In this document: piece by piece, positions 1 through 7,957 of the stretch
How the letters are laid out: each line of letters begins with the position of its first letter
How positions within the stretch are numbered: the first letter of the stretch is position 1
Assembly (NCBI GenBank): GCA_029260475.1
Contig: JAJDDE010000055.1
Coordinates: 1-34,166 of the forward strand
DNA length: 34,166 nt
Direction: 5' to 3'
Origin: Phycisphaerales bacterium
GTDB lineage: Bacteria; Planctomycetota; Phycisphaerae; Phycisphaerales; UBA1924
Notes under the pieces: generated by a model
The model's input: only the letters and a program-made list of their open reading frames with translations
Database searches by the model: none
What the model was told of the DNA's origin: nothing
Position numbers and translations under genes: made by a program

Positions 1-1353
1 TCGATGGGACGCCTGACCCTCAACATGCTCCTGAGCTGTGCGCAGTTCGAGCGCGAGGTGGCGGGCGAGCGCATCCGCGACAAGATCGCGGCGACCAAGA
101 AACAGGGCTACTGGGTATGCGGCCAGCCGCCCTTGGGCTACCGCCTACAGCGTGAGGACGAGCCCCGAGGGCTCTACGTCATCGAGGAAGAGGCGCAGCT
201 CGTCCGCACGATCTTCGAGCGGTTCATTGAGACGGCGTCACCGACGGAGGTCGCGCGAACGCTCAACGATGAGGGGCATACCACCAAGCGCTGGGTCAGC
301 AGCACGGACCGTGTGCACGGCGGCAAGCCGCTCACTGCGAAGTACATCTCGACGCTGCTCTCGAACCCCGTGCTGATCGGGAAGGTCACGCACACGCAGA
401 GAGATAGCGGTGAAACCCATGTGTACGATGGACGCCACGAGGCGATCATCGACACCGAGACATGGAAACATGCCCAGTCGCTGATCGGCACGCAGGACCG
501 CGATCAGCAGCACCGCTGGACGCACCCGCACCTCTTAAAAGGCAAGCTCCGTACAGGATCGGGCGACGCGATGAGCCCGACGTCGACGCAGCGGCCACTT
601 ACCAAGCGCGGCGAGACCAATCAGAAACGGCTGGTGCGGTACTACATCAGCCAGCACGCGATCAAGCACGGCTTCGCGGCGTGCCCGATCAAGTCCATCA
701 ACGCCGAGCACCTCGACGACCTCGTGCGCGGCGTGGTCCTGGATCACCTCGATCACGAACGGCTCTCCGGGCAACCCCAAGAGGCCCGCGACCACTGGAT
801 CCGAGCAGTACTCGATAGCGTGACCCTCACGTCCGACGCGGTGACCATCCGGCTGCACAACGACGCGCTCGAAGTCTTGCGGCGGCACGAATTCGATCCC
901 TTGAATTCGGAAGCGGTCGGACGCCCAACCTGCCCGCGGAAACCGGAATTCGTCGACGACGGCGACACGCAACGCCTCACGCTCAGGATCCGGATCAAGA
1001 AACACGACGGGCGGCGGGTCCTCTTAGACCCAGAAGGGCGCGACCTCGTGCTGACCTCGAATCCTGAGCCGAGCCCCCACATCGTCGATGCGATCGGACT
1101 CGCGTACCGCTGGCACGACGAGCTGCTGGAGACGGGCGAGAGCATCCGCGTGTTCGCTGAGCGGGTCGGGGTCTCCCGGGCATGGGTCAGGAAAATATTG
1201 CCCCTGACGCAGCTGGGGCCGGAGCCCCTGAAACAATCCCTGCACGGCACGCTACCCCCAAGCGTGACACTCGCGGACCTGCTCCACGCTGCGGGCGAAC
1301 TCGATTGGGACCGGCAAGCGCATGCGCTCGGGCTCGCACCGGTCACCCGCTAA
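1..1353 (+). CDS. Large serine recombinase, C-terminal part (5' end outside window)
   Basis: The reading frame is open from the first base, which encodes a Ser before the first Met, so the gene starts outside the window. The visible part opens with the end of the resolvase catalytic domain (GRLTLNMLLSCAQFEREV, then GERIRDKI, the long helix typical of large serine recombinases). It continues into the recombinase DNA-binding domain (about residues 35-150, with GYWVCGQPPLGY and ARTLNDEG). The catalytic serine would lie upstream. A region resembling the family's beta-ribbon segment (RYYISQHAIKHG) follows, but without the paired CxxC zinc ligands seen in many relatives. A helix-turn-helix-like stretch (FAERVGVSRAWVRKIL) lies near the C-terminus. 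Such enzymes cut and rejoin DNA at att sites of phages and integrative elements. The gene points towards a tRNA-Ser gene with palindromic repeats between them. The family is certain; whether it is mobile or domesticated is not. Confidence 0.93.
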   Translation, partial: SMGRLTLNMLLSCAQFEREVAGERIRDKIAATKKQGYWVCGQPPLGYRLQREDEPRGLYVIEEEAQLVRTIFERFIETASPTEVARTLNDEGHTTKRWVSSTDRVHGGKPLTAKYISTLLSNPVLIGKVTHTQRDSGETHVYDGRHEAIIDTETWKHAQSLIGTQDRDQQHRWTHPHLLKGKLRTGSGDAMSPTSTQRPLTKRGETNQKRLVRYYISQHAIKHGFAACPIKSINAEHLDDLVRGVVLDHLDHERLSGQPQEARDHWIRAVLDSVTLTSDAVTIRLHNDALEVLRRHEFDPLNSEAVGRPTCPRKPEFVDDGDTQRLTLRIRIKKHDGRRVLLDPEGRDLVLTSNPEPSPHIVDAIGLAYRWHDELLETGESIRVFAERVGVSRAWVRKILPLTQLGPEPLKQSLHGTLPPSVTLADLLHAAGELDWDRQAHALGLAPVTR

Positions 1354-1379
1354 ACAAGCGCCACCCAACCTCGACCGTT

Positions 1380-1421
1380 TCCCTGCAGATTCCCTGTTTA
1401 GTCGCCCAGGGAATTCGCCGG
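1380..1421. repeat. Palindromic repeat unit, copy A
   Basis: The unit reads TCCCTG, a short gap, TCCCTGTTT, a loop, then CAGGGAATTCGCCGGA. TCCCTG at 1391-1396 and CAGGGA at 1407-1412 are inverted repeats. The same order of motifs recurs 111 bases downstream with small changes, so this looks like a duplicated unit, not chance. It lies just after the recombinase stop codon. Confidence 0.6.
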
Positions 1422-1490
1422 ATTGAGGGGTCAAAATCGGTTTCCGGAGGCGGTGAGTGGGGGGGCGTTTGGGAGGGAGTGATCGCGAAA

Positions 1491-1546
1491 TCCCTGCGTT
1501 TTGAAATGCTCCCTGTTTTCGTGAGGCAAACAGGGAATCCGCGGAA
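1491..1546. repeat. Palindromic repeat unit, copy B, with 9-bp hairpin
   Basis: Same order as copy A: TCCCTG at 1491, TCCCTGTTT at 1510-1518, then AAACAGGGA at 1528-1536 followed by ATCCGCGGAA. The inner arms are a perfect 9-base inverted repeat with a 9-base loop. There is no T-run after it on either strand, so it does not look like a simple terminator. A recombinase or other protein binding site is possible but unproven. Confidence 0.6.
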
Positions 1547-1692
1547 GCGGCCAGGATCGGAGGCATGAATTGGACACCCCTCAAATCGCCCGGAGAGACG
1601 ATTTGCTGAAACAACGCCAAACCATGCCAAAACCGGCCAAGCCAAGAATTGCAGAGACGCTCAAACTGTGCGATTTCCCCGGGAAACACGAG

Positions 1693-1713
1693 CAAAATGC
1701 CTGATCCATCAGG
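1693..1713 (-). terminator. Possible weak terminator of tRNA-Ser
   Basis: Read on the minus strand, CCTGAT-GG-ATCAGG forms a 6-bp hairpin (1700-1713) followed by CATTTTGC. It begins 29 bases after the tRNA 3' end. The stem is short and the T-run has only four bases, so the call is tentative. Confidence 0.35.
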
Positions 1714-1741
1714 ACCGGCGAGAGCGCATCGTGGATCAAAG

Positions 1742-1830
1742 CGGACAGGGCGGGATTCGAACCCGCGGTACGTCGTTAAACGTACGCCGCTTTAGCAAAG
1801 CGGTGCCTTCAGCCACTCGGCCACCTGTCC
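1742..1830 (-). tRNA. tRNA-Ser(GCT)
   Basis: The reverse complement gives an 89-nt class II tRNA. The acceptor stem pairs GGACAGG with CCTGTCC, and the discriminator base is G. The anticodon arm is CCGCT-TTGCTAA-AGCGG with anticodon GCT, which reads AGC and AGU. There is a long variable arm with a 6-bp stem (GTACGT/ACGTAC), and the T arm is GCGGG-TTCGAAT-CCCGC. The 3' CCA is not encoded. The long variable arm and GCT anticodon make serine certain. The 3' end faces the recombinase gene, so this tRNA could be an integration target. Confidence 0.97.
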
Positions 1831-1975
1831 GTGTACGGGCGATCGTCGCCCGCACGGGGTCACGATCATCCGCCCCTTACGCCCCCGGGTCAAGCCCGAC
1901 ACGGACGCATGATCGGTCTAGGGTGTCATCCCCGCACCGCGATCCACCCACCGCACCCCGAAGGAGCACACACAG

Positions 1976-2551
1976 ATGGCCCAAACGCCCTCCACTATGG
2001 TCGAGCTCGGCACCCCAGCCCCGCACTTCAACCTCCCCGACCCCGACGGCACCGTCGTCGCGATGGCAGACTTCGCGGACAAGAAGGCCCTCGTGGTCAT
2101 GTTCATCTGCAACCACTGCCCCTTCGTCAAGCACATCGCCGATGAGATCGCATCGTTCGGGAAGTGGGCGCAGGAGCAGGGGGCCGGGGTCGTCGCCATC
2201 CAGCCCAACGACATCTTCAACTACCCCGACGACGCCCCCGCCAAGATGAACCAGGAGATCGAGGCTCGCGGCTACACCTTCCCTTACCTCCACGATGAGG
2301 AGCAGGACATCGCGATGGCCTACCGCGCCGCCTGCACACCCGATTTCTTCATCTACGACGAGCAGCGCCTGCTCCGGTACCGGGGCCAGCTCGACGGCTC
2401 GCGTCCTGGCAACAACGTGCAGGTGACCGGCGAGGACCTGCGACGTGCGCTCACCGCGATCCTCGCGGGCGAAGAATTGTCCGCCGACCAGACACCCAGC
2501 ATCGGCTGCAACATCAAGTGGAAGCCCGGCAACGAACCGGATTACGCCTGA
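1976..2551 (+). CDS. Thioredoxin-fold (redoxin/AhpC-TSA-like) protein
   Basis: A 191-residue cytoplasmic protein with a thioredoxin fold. It opens with a redoxin-type segment (GTPAPHFNLPDPDG). After a beta strand (ALVVMFIC) comes the CxxC motif C45-N-H-C48 followed by PF, the expected position of a redox-active site. A conserved cis-Pro loop is visible at ACTPDFFIYD, and the C-terminus carries another Cys (SIGCNIKWKPG), as in a widespread family of thioredoxin-like proteins of uncertain substrate. It is likely a thiol-disulfide reductase or peroxiredoxin-like enzyme. No signal peptide is seen. The ATG at 1976 is supported by AAGGAG about nine bases upstream. It is a lone gene: the tRNA before it and yjbQ after it lie on the other strand. 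Fold sure, precise reaction not. Confidence 0.88.
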   Translation: MAQTPSTMVELGTPAPHFNLPDPDGTVVAMADFADKKALVVMFICNHCPFVKHIADEIASFGKWAQEQGAGVVAIQPNDIFNYPDDAPAKMNQEIEARGYTFPYLHDEEQDIAMAYRAACTPDFFIYDEQRLLRYRGQLDGSRPGNNVQVTGEDLRRALTAILAGEELSADQTPSIGCNIKWKPGNEPDYA

Positions 2552-2568
2552 GCGCCGCTCGGCTGCTG

Positions 2569-2973
2569 CTACGCGAAGTGAACAACCACACGGCGCTCGT
2601 GCGCGCGGGAGCGGTGTTCCCACAAATAGATTCCTTGCCACGTCCCGAGCGCCAGGCGGCCCTCCATGATCGGGATGGAGAGCGAGGTCTGCGTGAGCGC
2701 CGCTTTGATATGGGCCGGCATGTCGTCGGGACCCTCACTGGTGTGCGTGTAGAGCGGGTCGTCCTCGGGCACGTGGCGCTCGAGCCAGCGTTCGAGGTCC
2801 TTCCTCGCGCTGGGGTCCGCGTTCTCCTGGATGAGCAGGCTGCAGGAGGTGTGACGCACGAAGACCGTGCAGAGCCCCTCTTGCAGCTCCCCTCGGGCGA
2901 CAAACTGCTGCACGCGGTCGGTGAATTCGTGCAGCCCCGTGCCCCGCGTTGAGATCACCAGCTCCTTGATCAT
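2569..2973 (-). CDS. YjbQ/UPF0047 family protein
   Basis: A 134-residue protein that matches the UPF0047/YjbQ family over its whole length. Family signatures are FVRHTSCSLLIQENAD in the middle and the C-terminal LALGTWQGIYLWEHR. E. coli YjbQ has been reported to have weak thiamine-phosphate synthase activity, but the physiological role is unsettled, so no reaction is claimed here. It is small, soluble and without signal peptide. It is divergently arranged from the ferredoxin-NADP reductase gene, whose start lies 73 bases away, so the short gap probably holds promoters for both. It converges with the thioredoxin-fold gene, leaving 17 bases between the stops. Confidence 0.9.
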   Translation of the reverse strand: MIKELVISTRGTGLHEFTDRVQQFVARGELQEGLCTVFVRHTSCSLLIQENADPSARKDLERWLERHVPEDDPLYTHTSEGPDDMPAHIKAALTQTSLSIPIMEGRLALGTWQGIYLWEHRSRAHERRVVVHFA

Positions 2974-3046
2974 CCGTCGGCCCTTTCAGACGTATCGCCT
3001 ACCATTACCGATCATCCCCGCCACCCTACACGCGAGCCCCCGAATC

Positions 3047-4012
3047 ATGTCCAGCGAGCCCCAGACCCAGATAATCCCCGAGCTCCGCGAAGTCACGATG
3101 CACGCCCACCGCCCGAACGACCCGGGCAAGGCGATTATCACCAAGAACGAGCTCTGCACCGCGACGCGGAAGGCCGCCGGGTTTGTTCGGCACATCGAGT
3201 TCGATGTTTCGGGCTCGGGCCTCGAGGGCATCTGCCAGGCGGGGCAGGCGGTCGGGGTCATCGCCCCGGGCCAGGACGCCAAGGGACGGCCGCACGCGCC
3301 GCGTCTCTACTCCCTCGCCTGCCCCTCGGGCGGTGAGACCGGTGACGGCACCATCCTCTCTACCACCGTCAAACGGACCATCGACGAGCACTGGGAGGAC
3401 AACTCCCTCTTCACGGGCGTCGCGTCCAACTACCTCTGCGGCACCCGGGTCGGCGACGAGATCACCGTCACCGGCCCCGCCGGCAAGCGGTTCGTCCTCC
3501 CGAAGAACCCGGGGCAGCACGGCTACGTCTTCGTCGCCACCGGCACCGGCATCGCGCCATTCCGAGGCATGTGTCTCGAGCTACTCCGCGACCACCCCGG
3601 TGTCCCCATCACCCTGATGATGGGCGCGCCCTACAGCACCGACCTGCTCTACCACGACTTCTTCCGGGACATGGAACGGACGCACGAGCACTTCCGCTAC
3701 GTCACCGCCCTGAGCCGCCAGCCCAACGAGGACGGCTCCGAACCGCTCTACATCGGGGGCCGCTTTTCCCCGACTGACGGTGCCCTCGTCGAACAACTGC
3801 AAGACGACCGCACACTCATCTACGTTTGCGGCATCGCGGGCATGGAGCTCGGTCTCTTCCGCAGCATGGTCTTCGATATGGGCGACGACATCGCGTTGCC
3901 CTACGTCGCCATCGATGACGAGCTCCGCGATCCGGAGATCCGCTGGGACCGCAAGATGATGCACAAGAAGATCAAGGCGACCAAGCGCGTCTTCCTCGAG
4001 GTCTACGCCTGA
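3047..4012 (+). CDS. Ferredoxin-NADP(+) reductase, plant type
   Basis: A 321-residue FAD enzyme that moves electrons between ferredoxin or flavodoxin and NADP(H). The FAD-binding motif RLYS is at residues 86-89 and the NADP-binding loop GTGIAP at 166-171 (followed by FRGM). The family's Cys-Gly motif is in YVCGIAGMELG. The C-terminal FLEVYA is comparable to the aromatic tail that stacks on the flavin in plant and cyanobacterial enzymes. The order and spacing fit the plant/cyanobacterial PetH-like branch, not the shorter bacterial Fpr branch. The frame stays open upstream to 2867, but the ATG at 3047 gives the expected length and the upstream part overlaps yjbQ in low-quality sequence. No clear ribosome binding site is seen. 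The ferredoxin partner is not in the window. Confidence 0.9.
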   Translation: MSSEPQTQIIPELREVTMHAHRPNDPGKAIITKNELCTATRKAAGFVRHIEFDVSGSGLEGICQAGQAVGVIAPGQDAKGRPHAPRLYSLACPSGGETGDGTILSTTVKRTIDEHWEDNSLFTGVASNYLCGTRVGDEITVTGPAGKRFVLPKNPGQHGYVFVATGTGIAPFRGMCLELLRDHPGVPITLMMGAPYSTDLLYHDFFRDMERTHEHFRYVTALSRQPNEDGSEPLYIGGRFSPTDGALVEQLQDDRTLIYVCGIAGMELGLFRSMVFDMGDDIALPYVAIDDELRDPEIRWDRKMMHKKIKATKRVFLEVYA

Positions 4013-4181
4013 CCCCGGGGCACGGTTTTTCGACACATCACTAACGATGAGCCGTTCCCGGCTCGTACGGCACGGCATTCTCGGAACTTTCCCGAAACGT
4101 TCCGGCGAACATGGCATCGCTGCGCCGATACACGCCACTCGGTCGGAGCCACTTTCGACCGCCCAACTCGGAGGCGCCGCC

Positions 4182-4559
4182 ATGGCCCACGTCCTGATGA
4201 TCGATGATTCGCCCCTCGCACGCTCCGTCGTCCGCATCGTTCTCGAACGAGACGGGCACACGCTCATCGAGGCCTCCGACGGGGTCGAGGGGCTGGACGC
4301 CGCCATCGCGCACCGACCGGATGTCATCCTCTGCGGCGTCTCGCTGCCCGGCATGGGGGCCCACGACATCGCTCGCTGCCTCCGCAGCGCGGGCATCGGC
4401 TCGCCCATGATCGCGCTCGGGCACGACCCTGAATCGAGTCAGTGCATCGTGAGCGGAGACCTGGGCATCATCGGCATGGTCGGGCGCCCCCCGTGCGCCG
4501 ACACACTGCGATCCGGCATCGACGCCGCGATGCACGCGGGCTCGCGCTTCGCGGCGTGA
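4182..4559 (+). CDS. Receiver-like domain protein lacking the phosphorylation site
   Basis: A 125-residue stand-alone response-regulator receiver domain. The N-terminal acidic pair is intact (MIDDSP, D8 and D9) and the beta-3 region is recognisable (PDVILCGVSLPGM). The phosphoacceptor Asp position is Gly52, however. The switch Thr/Ser position reads Gly (MIALGHD) and the conserved Lys is Arg102 (VGRPP). Three of the key residues are therefore replaced, and phosphorylation by a histidine kinase is unlikely. It may work by protein binding alone or be a decaying gene. The frame is open from 4047, but the ATG at 4182 has GGAGGC just upstream and matches the receiver fold exactly. There is no output domain and no kinase nearby. 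It is convergent with the immunophilin gene. Confidence 0.85.
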   Translation: MAHVLMIDDSPLARSVVRIVLERDGHTLIEASDGVEGLDAAIAHRPDVILCGVSLPGMGAHDIARCLRSAGIGSPMIALGHDPESSQCIVSGDLGIIGMVGRPPCADTLRSGIDAAMHAGSRFAA

Positions 4560-4592
4560 CGTGGAGTGTCGCCCGGTCTCAGTCCTCCGGTC

Positions 4593-5693
4593 TTAGAGAA
4601 CCTTGACCAGTTCCATATCGAAGACGAGCACCGCCTTGGGCGGGATGCCCGAGCGCCCGGCTTTGCCGTACGCCTTGTCGTAGGGGATCACGAGGAAGCG
4701 CCGACCGCCCTCGCCCATCTTCACGAGCGTGTCGTTCCAGCCGGCGATGAAGCCGTTGGCGACGTGGTCCATGGGGGCACCACGATCGCGCGATGAGTCG
4801 AACTTCTTCCCGTTGGGGAACCAGCCGGTGTAGTGAACGCGGACGCCGTCCGTGGGCTCGGGCTTCACGTCGTTGCCCTTCTCGACGATCAGCGTCCAGA
4901 CGCCGGTCTCGGTGTCCATGTACCCCTCGGAGACGTCGTAGCCCTGGCTGGCGATGAGTTCCTTCGCCTGGGCAAGGGCATCGGTCCACAGTTTCACGTC
5001 CGCCTCGGCCAGTTCCTTCGCGATGCGCTCACGCTCGGCGATGCGCTCCTTGCGGAGTTTGGAGGCCTCGTCCTCGGGCAGCATCTGGGCCTTCTTGATC
5101 ACGACGTTCTCGACCGGCCAGTCATTCATCGCGCCGTTCGGTGTCTCCTTCGGGGCGGTCTGCACCTGACGGATCGCGTCCACCACGTCTTTGCCGTCGA
5201 TCACCTCGCCGAAGACCGCGTAGCCCGCGCCGTCGCGCGGCTGGTCCAGGAACGCGTTGTCCGACACGTTGATGAAGAACTGCGCGGTCGCGGAGTCCGG
5301 CTGGCGCCCGAGGCGGGCCATCGCGACGGAGAACTTCGTGTTCGAGAGGCCGTTCTTCCACTCGTTCTTGATCGCGTCACGCACGTCCTTCTGCTCGGCG
5401 TCGACCGTGAACCCGCCGCCCTGGATCATGAAGTTGCTCATCACGCGGTGGAACACGGTCCCGTCGTAGTGCCCGTCCTCGATGTACTGCACGAAGTTCT
5501 CGACGGAGATCGGGGCCTTCTCGTAGTTCAACTCGATCAGCATCTCGCCCATCGAGGTCTCGAACGTGACGTACTCGTAGTTGTTGAACTCTCGGGCCTT
5601 CTCGGGCTCGGAGTCCGTCTCGGTCTGACCGCAGGCGCTCGTGATCGGGAGCGTCAGAGCCGCGACAGCGGCGAGGGTGAGGAGCGTGCGCAT
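4593..5693 (-). CDS. Cyclophilin-FKBP dual peptidyl-prolyl isomerase, probable lipoprotein
   Basis: A 366-residue exported protein with two unrelated prolyl isomerase domains. Residues 1-21 form a signal peptide ending in TSAC, a plausible though weak lipobox with Cys21. Residues about 42-203 are a cyclophilin (FHRVMSNFMIQGG with Arg83, then AQFFINV). Residues about 205-250 are a charged, probably helical linker. Residues about 280-366 are an FKBP domain (VHYTGWF, FDSS, IPYDKAYGKAG, and a hydrophobic end FDMELVKVL). It would catalyse proline isomerisation during folding of exported proteins, probably anchored facing the periplasm. It is a single gene, upstream of nothing related. Fusions of both immunophilin families in one chain are uncommon. 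The lipid anchor is less certain than the domains. Confidence 0.92.
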   Translation of the reverse strand: MRTLLTLAAVAALTLPITSACGQTETDSEPEKAREFNNYEYVTFETSMGEMLIELNYEKAPISVENFVQYIEDGHYDGTVFHRVMSNFMIQGGGFTVDAEQKDVRDAIKNEWKNGLSNTKFSVAMARLGRQPDSATAQFFINVSDNAFLDQPRDGAGYAVFGEVIDGKDVVDAIRQVQTAPKETPNGAMNDWPVENVVIKKAQMLPEDEASKLRKERIAERERIAKELAEADVKLWTDALAQAKELIASQGYDVSEGYMDTETGVWTLIVEKGNDVKPEPTDGVRVHYTGWFPNGKKFDSSRDRGAPMDHVANGFIAGWNDTLVKMGEGGRRFLVIPYDKAYGKAGRSGIPPKAVLVFDMELVKVL

Positions 5694-5791
5694 AGATGAA
5701 GGCCTCCGTGTGGGGATCGTGAGTATCGGTTGTGCGAGGCCCGATGCTAGCGGGCCGGCGGCGTGGAGTGGTGGAGAAGCGGGTCAGTCGG

Positions 5792-7108
5792 TCAGTCTGA
5801 GGAGCGCTGGAACAACAGGGCCCCGATCAGGAACCCGACGACTCCGATACCGATGAGCACCGCGCACGGTGCGATCACCTCGCCAAAGGTCGCCTGGCGC
5901 CACAGCGCCCCATCAAGCACCTGGATCACCCATTTGAACGGGCTGATCGACGCCGCCTGCTGCACCCAGCCCGGCATGATCGCCAGCGGGACCCCCGCGC
6001 CGCCCACCAGCGCGAGGATCAGGAGCACCGCGCGCGACAGCCCCTCCGAGCCCGTCTCGGTCTTCCCGAGCGAGGCCAGGAGCATCCCCAGCCCCACGAA
6101 CGCGATACACGCACAGAGGATGCCCGCGATGAGAATCCCCCACGAGTCCGGACGCACGCCGAACACGCCCACTCCGAGCGACATGATCAATACCTGCACC
6201 CCGAGGCACGTCAGGAAACACGCGAGCGCCTTGCCGGCGATGATCTGCCACGGCGCGATGGGCGCGAGGCGGAGGCGCGTGAGCGTGCCGCGCGTCCTCT
6301 CGCCCACCACGCCCAGCCCGAACCCGAGGACGCAGGACATCAGCCCCCACGCGACGGCCTGCGGGAACGTGATCTCGAAGGCGGTGTCCGGGCTCGCCTT
6401 CTTCGGAGCGTCTGGATCGTCATCGCTGCCGGTAGCGGGGGAGTCGTCGGTGATCGTGATGGGCTGGAAGCCGCCGGTGCCGTCGCCAGTCGCGCCATCT
6501 TCGGAGTCGTCCTGCTCGCGCAGGGAGAGCATGCTGTCTGCGCTCGAAAGGAACGTGCTGATCACAGCGCGCTCGGCGAAGTTGAGGTCCTCGGATTCCG
6601 CGAGCGATTCCCTTGCGCGGTCGAGCATGCGCTGCGAAGACGCGCCGCCCTGGAATGCGCCGAACATCGTCTGGTACGCCGCAGCCTGGATCATGCCGCG
6701 CAGCACACCGCTCTCGAGATTCTTGCCCGGGTCGAACGACACCACGAGTTCCGCGCCTTCGCCGAAGAACATCGACTCGAGATCGTCTCCGAATCCCTCG
6801 GGGATCAGAAGAGCCCCAGCCTGTTCACCGGTGCGCACCATGTCGAATGCTGCGTCACGGTCCGCGTCGAGCGTCACGCTGATCTTCGGGTCGTCCTCGA
6901 GCAGCCCTATCAGCGCCTCCGATGCCGGGCTGTTGTCGAGGTCGGCGATCACGAGCCTCACGTTCGATGGGCCATCGCTCGCGCCCGAGAAAATCACGCC
7001 GAAGAGAACACCGAACCCGATCGGGAAGATGAAGACGAAGAAGAAGCCCACGCGGTCGCGGAAGAGCTGCGCCATGTCCTTCTTCGCGATGGCGAGTACC
7101 GGGTGCAC
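5792..7108 (-). CDS. ABC-2 type transporter permease
   Basis: A 438-residue membrane subunit of an ABC-2 exporter. One transmembrane helix lies at about residues 21-42. A large extracytoplasmic domain of about 200 residues follows (the ABC-2 type extended loop, starting GPSNVRLVIADLDNSPAS). Then come about five helices at 245-435, containing the typical cytoplasmic segment GERTRGTLTRLRLAPIAPW between the first two. The likely start is GTG at 7108, giving HPVLAIAKKDMAQLFRDR, a usual opening for this family. The stop codon of its ATPase lies three bases upstream, so the two genes form an operon and presumably one transporter. The cargo cannot be told; relatives export drugs, sodium or polymers. 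An unusually acidic, Ser/Asp-rich stretch (about residues 190-225) lies in the large loop. Confidence 0.9.
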   Translation of the reverse strand: MHPVLAIAKKDMAQLFRDRVGFFFVFIFPIGFGVLFGVIFSGASDGPSNVRLVIADLDNSPASEALIGLLEDDPKISVTLDADRDAAFDMVRTGEQAGALLIPEGFGDDLESMFFGEGAELVVSFDPGKNLESGVLRGMIQAAAYQTMFGAFQGGASSQRMLDRARESLAESEDLNFAERAVISTFLSSADSMLSLREQDDSEDGATGDGTGGFQPITITDDSPATGSDDDPDAPKKASPDTAFEITFPQAVAWGLMSCVLGFGLGVVGERTRGTLTRLRLAPIAPWQIIAGKALACFLTCLGVQVLIMSLGVGVFGVRPDSWGILIAGILCACIAFVGLGMLLASLGKTETGSEGLSRAVLLILALVGGAGVPLAIMPGWVQQAASISPFKWVIQVLDGALWRQATFGEVIAPCAVLIGIGVVGFLIGALLFQRSSD

Positions 7109-7111
7109 AGG

Positions 7112-7957
7112 TCAGTCCCTCAGCGAGCGCCCGGTGAGGTTCAGGAAGACGCGTTCGAGATCGGGCGGCTTGATCTCGATCGCGGTGGTCGTCGTGTCCT
7201 GCATCGCCTTCTGGAGTTCGGGCATGGGTGTGTCGGTGGAGACCTCGCGGACGCCCTCTCCCGAGGTGACGCGGACGACCGAATCCCCGCCGTGCTGGGC
7301 GACCAGCGCCGCGACGGAATCGACCGCCATGGTGCGCCCGCGATCGACGATCGCGACCACGTCGCAGAGTTTCTGCGCCTCTTCCATGTAGTGCGTCGTG
7401 TAGACAATCGTCACGCCCTCACCCTTGATCTCGCGCACGAGGTCGAAGATGGCGTTGCGCGACTGCGGGTCCACACCGACCGTCGGTTCGTCGAGCAGCA
7501 GGAGCATGGGCTTGTGAACGAGGGCCACCGCGAGGTTGAGGCGGCGCTGCATGCCCCCCGAGAATCCGCTCACGCGGTCCCTCGCGCGCTCGGTGAGGCC
7601 CACGCGCTCGAGCAGTTCGTCTGCGCGATGGGCACCATCGCCCCGCGAGAGGCCGTACAGGTTCGCGAAGAACAGCAGGTTCTCACGCGCCGAGAGGTCG
7701 TCGTAGATCGCCAGGCTCTGCGGCGCCAGCCCGATCAGGCGGCGCACCTCCGGGTCCGTGGGCGCCCCGCGTCCGTCCACGCTCACGCTGCCCTCGTCAG
7801 GCTTGAGCAGCCCGACACCGATACGGATGCTCGTGGTCTTCCCCGCGCCATTCGGGCCCAGCAGCCCGAAACAGGAGCCCCGCTCGACGTGCAGCGACAA
7901 CCCGTCCACCGCGAGGTGGCCGTTGAAGTGGTGCCGGATGCCGCGGAGATCGAGCAT
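7112..7957 (-). CDS. ABC transporter ATP-binding protein
   Basis: A 281-residue ATPase subunit of an ABC-2 exporter. It shows all nucleotide-binding motifs in order: Walker A GPNGAGKTT, Q-loop LAPQS, signature FSGGMQRR, Walker B LLLLDEPTVGVD, and switch His in TTHYMEEA. The C-terminal part (PDLERVFLNLTGRSLRD) is the usual tail of this subfamily. It energises the permease encoded three bases downstream. The frame stays open up to 8101, but the ATG at 7957 gives the normal N-terminus (MLDLRGIRHHFNG). It is transcribed away from the flagellin gene, so the 363 bases between them should contain both promoters. The substrate is unknown. Confidence 0.93.
   Translation of the reverse strand: MLDLRGIRHHFNGHLAVDGLSLHVERGSCFGLLGPNGAGKTTSIRIGVGLLKPDEGSVSVDGRGAPTDPEVRRLIGLAPQSLAIYDDLSARENLLFFANLYGLSRGDGAHRADELLERVGLTERARDRVSGFSGGMQRRLNLAVALVHKPMLLLLDEPTVGVDPQSRNAIFDLVREIKGEGVTIVYTTHYMEEAQKLCDVVAIVDRGRTMAVDSVAALVAQHGGDSVVRVTSGEGVREVSTDTPMPELQKAMQDTTTTAIEIKPPDLERVFLNLTGRSLRD

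Larger units (their letters stand above)
1354..1741. other. Non-coding region between recombinase and tRNA-Ser
   Basis: No credible gene is seen in these 388 bases; the open frames here have poor coding character. The stretch holds four copies of TCCCTG and two of CAGGGA arranged as a duplicated palindromic unit (listed separately), a G-rich patch near 1460-1480, and a small hairpin just downstream of the tRNA-Ser 3' end. Its position beside a serine recombinase makes it a candidate for recombinase recognition sites or the end of an integrated element. That is inference from location and symmetry. Confidence 0.7.
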
